A stretch of DNA of 64,000 nt, taken from positions 806,001 through 870,000 of the forward strand of contig JASVEC010000018.1 of assembly GCA_030770535.1 (NCBI GenBank), in the 5' to 3' direction. This document shows positions 57,041 through 64,000 of this stretch, in pieces. Under the pieces are notes generated by a model. It searched no databases and was not told the origin of the DNA. It was given only the letters and a program-made list of their open reading frames with translations. A program made the position numbers and the translations under genes. Position 1 is the stretch's first letter; each line of letters opens with the position of its first letter. This DNA comes from Batkoa obscura. Its lineage: Eukaryota; Entomophthoromycota; Entomophthoromycetes; Entomophthorales; Batkoaceae.

Positions 57041-59381
57041 TTATTCATATTTCCTAATAAATTCATGAATAGCATTATAAAAGGTAAATAAATTCAAATT
57101 CAAATTATTATTTTGATTATTATTTAATTGATTATAAATATCATCTATTTCTTTTTGTTCAATATTCCCATAATAAGTTTGTATTTTATAATTAATTGGC
57201 AATTGAAATTGAATTCCCAATAAATCTTGAATTTGAATTGAAGTAATTAAACAAAATCGAATGGGTTGATTTAATTGGCTATAATTTTTAAAATACATAT
57301 TTATAAAACAAATCTCTGTAGATAATAAATCTTCATTATTAAATTGAATATTTGAATTTAATTTTAATTCAATAGAATGTTCTTTTTTCAATTGATTTAA
57401 TTGCTTTAAAAATTCCAGTACTCTTGACCAATATTTAGCTAATTGATAAGCTAATTGTTGAATTGTTAGCTTATTTCCTTTAAATATTAAATATTTTTGA
57501 AATATAACTAGTAAATTGAATCCAAATTCAAAATTAATTTGTTTTTGAATCATGTCAAATTTTAATGTTAATAAATTGACTATTTTTGAATTTTCTTCCA
57601 TTAATTTCATATGAACTTTAAAATAGTTGGAAAATAATAATACAATTTCTTGATTTTCAATATCAATATCCCATATTGTATGTTTATTTAACATTTCATA
57701 TTGTTCTATTATAAATTTATAAATTATTATTCAATTATTTATATAAAATTTGAACTAATCAAAACTTACTTTTCTTTTCCATTACTTTATTTTTATTTGT
57801 TATTTGATTTTCATTTTTTTTAATATTTTCAAGTTCCAATTCAAGTTCCATAATCTCCTAATTTATTTATTAACTTTATTTAATATCATTAATGATAAGA
57901 ATTACCTTATCCAAAGCCAAATTTTCGTCTTTTAATTGAATTAAACTATGTTCTTTAATAGTTTTGGTACTAAAAATTAAATGAAAATATTAAAAATAAA
58001 TTATTATTATTATTATTATTATTATATTAAAAATGAATCATTATTTTTTTACCTTTTAGAATCCAGAAAATAATTTAATTTTAATATTGATTCAGAAGAT
58101 TTTTCAGTAGCTGAACTAAATTTCAAAAATGAATAAGTTAATATAGTCAAGATTAAGAATGATTCCAATGTTCGCTTTACCTAACTTTCTTTTCTACTTC
58201 AACTATTAATTTTTTATATTCTTCCATAATTAATGCTTCATTGTTTTGCATAATTTCATTTTCAATCGATAATTCTTGATATTTCTGTTATTAATATTAA
58301 AAATTTAGTTTAAAAATTCGATTAATAAATTAAAATTCAATTGTAAAATTTACTTTTTGTAAGTTTTCCAAACATTGCTGAAATTTTGATTGAAGATTAT
58401 TAATAGCTACTTCATGTTGATGAACCATAATAACACGAGCATCTTTACGATAAGTAGCTGTATGAATAGATAATTTATCCTAATAAATAAATAAATGAAT
58501 AAATAAATAATAAATAAATAAATGAATAAATAAATAATAAATAAATAAATTATTAATTACCTCCATTTCTTTTCGACTATTTTTACCCAATTTAAAATAA
58601 TCTTGAATAATTTTGACTTCTTTATTTTCAATTTCCTCTTCCTTGATCTTCACTTCTTCTTTTAACTTATCAATTTTTTCCTTTAATAATTCCATTTCAT
58701 TAATTATTAACTGATATTCTTGATTATTACAATTTTTCATTAAGATTGCATTTAAAGATTCTTTTTCATTTTCATTAAATTTGTGATGATTATATTGTGG
58801 AATAATTGGCTGTAAATCATCAATAAAACATAATTTAGTTTGATTGATAAATTCATTAGCTTTAAATTTAATACTTTGATCTTTATAACTTTGAATTAAT
58901 TTGATGTTTTCTTTACTTATTAAATTGCTATTATTATTATTAGTTGATGTTGATTTAATACTTAATTTATGTAATTTTAATTTTGTTGGCGATATAATTT
59001 CTTTTTCAATTGTATTAATAGCACTCAAAGGTTCAATTATCTTATTATTATAATTATTTGATATGACCAACGGATTATTTTGTTCTTCATTGTTATTTGT
59101 AGTTAATAAACTATTTGATAAATTGATGTTAACTTCTTGTTTATTTTCATTCAATTTACTTTGTTTAATTTCAATACTCTCTTTAACTAAACAATCTTCT
59201 TTATTCTCAGTTGATGATGATATTACTTTATTCATCTTCTTTTGTTTTTCCTCATTTAAAACCTTTTCATTTGTTATGCTCTCCTTTTTATTTTGTTGTA
59301 TTTCGTTATTATTATTACTGTTTCCAAATCCAAATCCAAATCCAAATCCAAAAGATGTATTTTTAAAACCAAAATTATTAC

Positions 59382-59415
<34 letters not shown>

Positions 59416-61948
59416 GAAACTCCCCCAACTTAATATATTTTTATTTGTTATTTGATTCTCTGTTTTATGTTTATTAGGAATACCAAACCCAAAGTTAGTA
59501 TTTATATTTGTTTTTTTATTAGGATAATCATCATCTTCTTGTGTTAAAATAGCCCTTTTTGATAAATTAATTTCATTATTATCTGTTGATATTTTATTCG
59601 TATTTTTAATTTCAATGTTATTTTTATTATTATTTTCTTGTTTATTTTCCAATTCTTCAATATTAATATCTTCATCAAAATCCATAATAACAGAGAATTG
59701 ATTTTCCTCTAATTTTTCATTATCTCTTCTTTTAATAGGTTCAATAATATCATTATCATTAAATAATTGAACTTCTTTTTCATTCTCTGTTTCTCCTTGT
59801 AATAAAATTGGACTTTCTAAAACATCAAAGCTATCTAGAATAGGCGAAGATTCATAAGTAGTATAAGAATCAATATTACTATCGCTATCGCTATCTAAAT
59901 CATTATTTTTATCTTCACTTTTCTTTTTTTCAGGTGTTAATTGATGATTCAATTGATGATTTAATAAATTGTTCTTATTTAATAACAAATTATTAGGATG
60001 AAGTTTCATTTTTTTTATTAATTCTAATATTGGTTTTGGAAATTCATTATTAATATTATTAATAATATTATTATTATTATTATTATTTAAGTCAATAAAA
60101 TTAATATCCTCATTTTCATTAATTAAACTATTATCTTCATAAGTAGTTGGTTTGATTAAATCTTCTTTCAATTCAATTAAGTCATTCCCTTTATCATTTA
60201 AATTCATTATATTCTCTTTAACTATATCAGAATCAGAATCTTCATCAAATATATTATCAACATCATTTACTTCGAATGACTTAATTTGTTTAATTATTTT
60301 GCTGCTTTTATTAATAGTTAAATTTTCCTTTTCATTCAACCAATCTTTTTGTTTATTTTGAATTATTTTATCTTTATTTTTTAAATTCAAATTAATAATA
60401 TTTTTTTTAATAATTGAATTTTTAATTGATTTACTTTTATCTCTTAAATTTCTTAATGTATTTTGAATGTCTTCTTCTTCATTAAATTCATCTAATTTCT
60501 GAACTTGTAAATCGGAATTAATATCTTTATTGCTATTATTATTATTGTTTCTACGTTGACTTTTCAATATTAATTCATCATAATTTGACTCTTCTAATGT
60601 AGAACTGGGATTACTAATAATACTAATATCACTAATATCTAATGAATTTATAGTATTATTTTGATTATTATTATTATTATTTGATTCATTTGATTGATTA
60701 ATTATATGTTGATATAAATTAGTATTAACTACTGTCGATTTTGAAGTAGATAATGTTGAATCAATTGGAGTTAAATGATTAATATTAATGTTATTAATTT
60801 TATCTTCTTCTTTATGATAAAGTTTATTTTTCTTATTTAATCTCAATCCTTTTTCTTCTTTTTCTTCCTTCTCTTCTTCTTTATGATTTAATTTTTGTTT
60901 ATTTAACTTCTCTTCTTTTATTAAATTAATTTGATTATTTTCTTCAATTAATTCATCGATTGTTTTCCTAGGCATTCCATTCTTTTGAAAAAGGATTGGC
61001 GGCGATTGGTAATTGTAATCTTTAAATGAACCATCAATAAAATCAGATTTAATTTGATTAGTTTCAAAATCAAATCCATGAATTGATTTTTGAGATTCAT
61101 AATTATATTCAATTAAGAAATTACTTGATAATCCAGGTTGATTATTTAATAATCTTTCTTTTATTTGAATATTCTCGTTTTCATTGGATGTTTCTATTTG
61201 TCTTGTATCTTTTATAACACAAGTTGTTTTTAATTCCTTATTTTCATTCTCTTTATTTAATAAGAGTAATTCAGATGATGATTGAGTAGTTAATTCCTTT
61301 ACTTTTTCTTCATTTGATTTAGTTGCAAATTTATTAAAGCTTAATTTGCGTCGATTTAAAGTACGATTTAAATATTGAGATATTGATTCTTTCTGATCAC
61401 CTTCAAATTTGGTATCTGTAATATAATCTGCTATATTATTGTTATTTAAACTAAAATTATAAGTATTAATTTCTTTTTTAGATTAATATTAATATAATAA
61501 TATTAACTAATGCTTACTTTTTAATCGTTTTTGAAACTTTATTTTTTAGTGGCTCGCTTTGTCTTAAATTCGAATTATTACTTTCAATAGTTTGTTGTTG
61601 ATTAATAGTTCTAATAAATTATTAGTTTTTAACAAAATAAGTTTAATAATAAATTAATAATTAATTTACCTCACTAACGCTTTGTCATTAAAACTAACCC
61701 TTCTTTTTTCCGTTTTCTTTCTAGTAATACATGAATTTAAGTTGGTTTAGTTTATGTGAATAAATTGAACTTTTCTTACCTTTCAGTTTTAAAATCTGTT
61801 TGTATTTTTTTTAGACTACTTTTACGTGGACGTTGTTTCTAGATAATATTATTAACATCACGCTTTATAAAATCCAATATTGCTGTTAACTTACATTGGA
61901 TTCCGATAACCTCTTTGAATTTTCTTCTTGACTGTTTCCATCTTCCAT
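57041..61948 (-). CDS. SPC7: Kinetochore scaffold SPC7/KNL1
   Basis: Eleven exons (61948-61895, 61838-61780, 61720-61670, 61610-61518, 61450-58561, 58479-58354, 58284-58181, 58115-58053, 57969-57906, 57857-57770, 57705-57041) encode 1418 residues. The PP1-docking motif RVSF lies at residues 45-48 (KRRVSFND), with KSSLKK upstream resembling SILK. A long Asn/Asp/Glu-rich middle follows. Near residue 945, FKANEFINQTKLCFIDDL matches the conserved Spc7 segment, then coiled coil. The end (HTIWDIDIENQEIVLLFSNY onward) resembles the tandem RWD domains that bind the Mis12 complex. KNL1 proteins link the KMN network to checkpoint kinases and PP1. Intron 5 is a tandem repeat. The end is 183 bases from the convergent cotransporter. 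Confidence 0.82.
58480..58560. repeat. Tandem repeat filling SPC7 intron 5
   Basis: An 81-nt intron almost wholly made of AATAAATAAATGAATAAAT-type units, with a roughly 31-nt period repeated about twice. Splice sites GTAATT and TTATTAG flank it. Confidence 0.75.
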
Positions 61949-62218
61949 TTTTTAATTAATTGAATTAACTGAAACTTAAAAAATTGAAATTTTATTGTAA
62001 CTACTTCAATTTCTACCAATTTGATCCTTAATTGAAGTTCCTCCCTTAAAAATTACCTCATCTTTTTTAAAAATAGGTTGATTTCATTGGTGCTAATCAG
62101 AATCAATTGGATATTTGTTAACTTCCCATAATTTCTTTAATTTCCATGCATCATTGTTAAGAATTGATATCAATTTATTTTGAATTTCATTCAACAAATT
62201 AAATAAAAATCAATATAA
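61949..62218. promoter_or_regulatory. Shared divergent promoter of SPC7 and the MIC12-like gene
   Basis: Only 270 bases separate the two start codons. The region must hold both promoters. No clear motif is visible. Confidence 0.45.
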
Positions 62219-62692
62219 ATGGGTCAAGTTAGTCGAAGTATAGGAGTGCTTAGTGGTATTGTATTCAGTACTGGGTTTATATACGCATTTCGTAAAAATA
62301 TTGAACGTGACATTCATAGTCAAACTGAAAGACTAAAGGATGTGGATTATTTATTAAATACTTCGTTTTTGCCTGAAGCTAAAAGGGCTGAAATAGAGGT
62401 AAGTGTTTTTTGATCATAATTGAATTAAATCTTAATAAAATGCAGGATAAAATAAAATCATGATAAAAAGTGATATATTAATAAATTGTTTAATTTCTAG
62501 GATCAACGTCCAGTTTACAGAGAAGTTTTAGCTAAACCATATGTATTGGAGTTAGTTGAAGGAGCTAAATCACATGCTCAAAAAGAGTTAATACCAGAAA
62601 TTAAAAGTCAATGGAATGGTAAATTATATCAATTTGCTTCAGCTTTGAACAATATCGAAATTGATGTCAAAAATTGGTCCTTTAAATGGTAG
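62219..62692 (+). CDS. Small mitochondrial-type membrane protein, MIC12/AIM5-like
   Basis: Two exons (62219-62398, 62501-62692) give 123 residues. The N-terminus MGQVSRSIGVLSGIVFSTGF is one transmembrane helix with a Gly-rich face, followed by YAFRKNIERDIHSQTERLK. This is the layout of fungal MICOS subunit Mic12 (Aim5), an inner-membrane protein at crista junctions. The C-terminal half is amphipathic (QKELIPEIKSQWNGKLYQFA, ending NWSFKW). Similarity is weak and length-based, so other small MICOS-type subunits remain possible. Confidence 0.5.
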
Positions 62693-63091
62693 TCAAAGAA
62701 GAATATGAAGTTGTTAAATTTTTAATTAAAATGAAAGTTTAGGTTTAAATTTTATATAATTATAAGTTTTTTGGGGATTTAAGTTATCATTTGATATTTT
62801 TAGAATTTTATTGATTTGTTTTTAATGAATTTATTATTTCATATAATTAAAGGTTATAGATGTTTAGTTTATATTTATCACTACTATTCAAAATATACCT
62901 ATATCACTTATTATAATATTTTATATTATTTATACAAACTAAAACCTCTAAACAATCCAAAAGTCTAGTAAAAAAAAATAAACCAATCAATTTAACTTTT
63001 TTTCAACTCTAAGTCATTCATTGGTTTAACTTCCAATCCGAAACATTTATTAAAGCTAAGAATTTTTTTTAAAAGCTTGTTTACCTTAACT
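62693..63091. other. Intergenic region, nothing recognised
   Basis: About 400 bases of AT-rich sequence between the MIC12-like stop and RRS1 start, serving as 3'UTR and promoter. Confidence 0.5.
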
Positions 63092-64000
63092 ATGGATCAA
63101 ATTGAAACTCAGTTAAATAAATTGGAAGAAGCCAAGTAAGTAGAATCAAAAGAATAGTAGAATTTATACTAAAAGATATTTATTTATAGAAAGAGTGTAC
63201 AAGTGGAAAAAGCCATTCCCTTAAATTATGATTTAGGGTTATTATGTGCTACAGATATTAATACCATGGATAACACTAAGTTCAAGTAAGACAAGACACT
63301 AAAATTGAAACTCTTCACTTCTAACACCTTTTTTTTCCAAAACAGAAAACTAGATGATAACCTTGATGATTATTTAAAAAGATATTGCCGTGATGGTATT
63401 CAATTATTATTAAATCAAGTATTTTCTCTCCCTGTAGTAGCTAGTGAAGATGGTTATATGGTTACATTACCAAAACCAAATACTTCATTACCACGTGAAA
63501 AGCCAGTAAGTTCTCTTATTTTCCTTCTTATTCTTCTTGTTTTTTAACTTAAATTTCTAGATTCCAAAACCTAAACCATTAACACGATGGGAGAAGTTTG
63601 CTAAGGCTAAAAACATCACGAATAAAAAACGAGAACGTATGGTTTATGATGAAGAAAGTGGAGAATATAAACCACGATATGGATATAAGGGTATTAATCA
63701 AGTAGCTAAAGATTGGTTAATGGAAGTACCAGATGGTGAAGATCCAAATGTTGATTTATATGCTAAAGAAAGAGAAGATAAAAAATCAAGAGTTGAAAAG
63801 AATTTAAAGAGACAAATGAGAAATGTGAGAGAAGCTAGCGGAGAAAATAAAGAAAAGGAAACTCCTAAAGAAATAGCTGCTAAATTAAGACAAGAAAGAA
63901 CAGTTAGAAAAGGCACCCTTGAAAGAGATGCTGTATTGGCTAAAGTTTCTACAGCTTCTATGGGTAAATTCGATAAAAAAATTGAGGGCGAAGCTAAAGC
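63092..64000 (+). CDS. RRS1: Ribosome biogenesis regulator RRS1, cut by the window end
   Basis: Four exons are visible (63092-63135, 63190-63285, 63346-63505, 63561 to the edge), 246 residues so far. The start is MDQIETQLNKLEEAKKSVQV. Family landmarks are PLNYDLGLLCATDIN, RDGIQLLLNQVFSLP, TLPKPNTSLPREKPIPKPKP, TRWEKFAKAKNI and KRERMVYDEESGEYKPRYGY. WLMEVPDGEDP and a Lys/Arg/Glu-rich tail follow. Rrs1 works with Rpf2 to load the 5S RNP into pre-60S particles in the nucleolus. All exon phases agree. The C-terminus lies beyond the window. Confidence 0.95.

Noticed and set aside
59063-59455. A 130-codon plus-strand frame inside SPC7, very Leu/Phe-rich
   Set aside because: It is the antisense shadow of Asn/Lys-rich SPC7 coding sequence; AAT codons read backward give ATT or Leu-rich frames.

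Overview
This window looks like nuclear DNA of an early-diverging (non-Dikarya) fungus. It is strongly AT-rich. Genes carry many short introns (mostly 45-65 nt, GTAAG-type donors, TAG acceptors, several TACTAAC-like branch sites). The gene set is fungal: a PPZ-type phosphatase, an SPC7/KNL1 kinetochore scaffold, YAE1, GDT1, a fungal-type MED15, RRS1 and a Ste20-type PAK. A Tubby protein, absent from most yeasts, points away from Dikarya. I cannot name the species. Exon models were built by hand from reading frames, splice signals and family motifs; phases agree in every model given, except one unresolved frameshift.

Layout. 0-3 kb: the end of an unrecognised gene, then a complete DDE-type DNA transposon (474-2948) with matching terminal inverted repeats and an intact 567-aa transposase. 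4.3-17.7 kb: host genes for a CYLD-like ubiquitin protease, YAE1, GDT1, PPZ phosphatase, an acidic protein and Tubby, separated by 0.07-2 kb gaps. 17.7-23.8 kb: a very AT-rich repeat graveyard with five ~104-bp MITEs, a decayed second copy of the first transposon and a microsatellite. 23.8-26.3 kb: an 11-exon PAK kinase. 26.3-30 kb: MITEs and a broken Tc1/mariner-IS630 copy. 30-41 kb: a GPI-anchored-type surface protein, a TBC Rab-GAP, a 1392-aa intronless protein with a BTB-like C-terminus, and MED15. 41-52 kb: five mariner-type copies, all on the minus strand, two of them inside a diverged tandem duplication. 53-64 kb: a cation-chloride cotransporter, SPC7/KNL1, a small MIC12-like protein and RRS1 (cut by the window edge).

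Two mobile systems stand out. First, twelve ~104-bp MITEs share their termini with the intact element at 474-2948 (ATATGGGG-TGT at the outside, TTGGTTTCA further in). The element and its MITEs are therefore very likely one autonomous/non-autonomous family. Second, all six mariner-type copies have Asn, or a residue that replaced it, where the first catalytic Asp should be, yet three keep full-length open frames.
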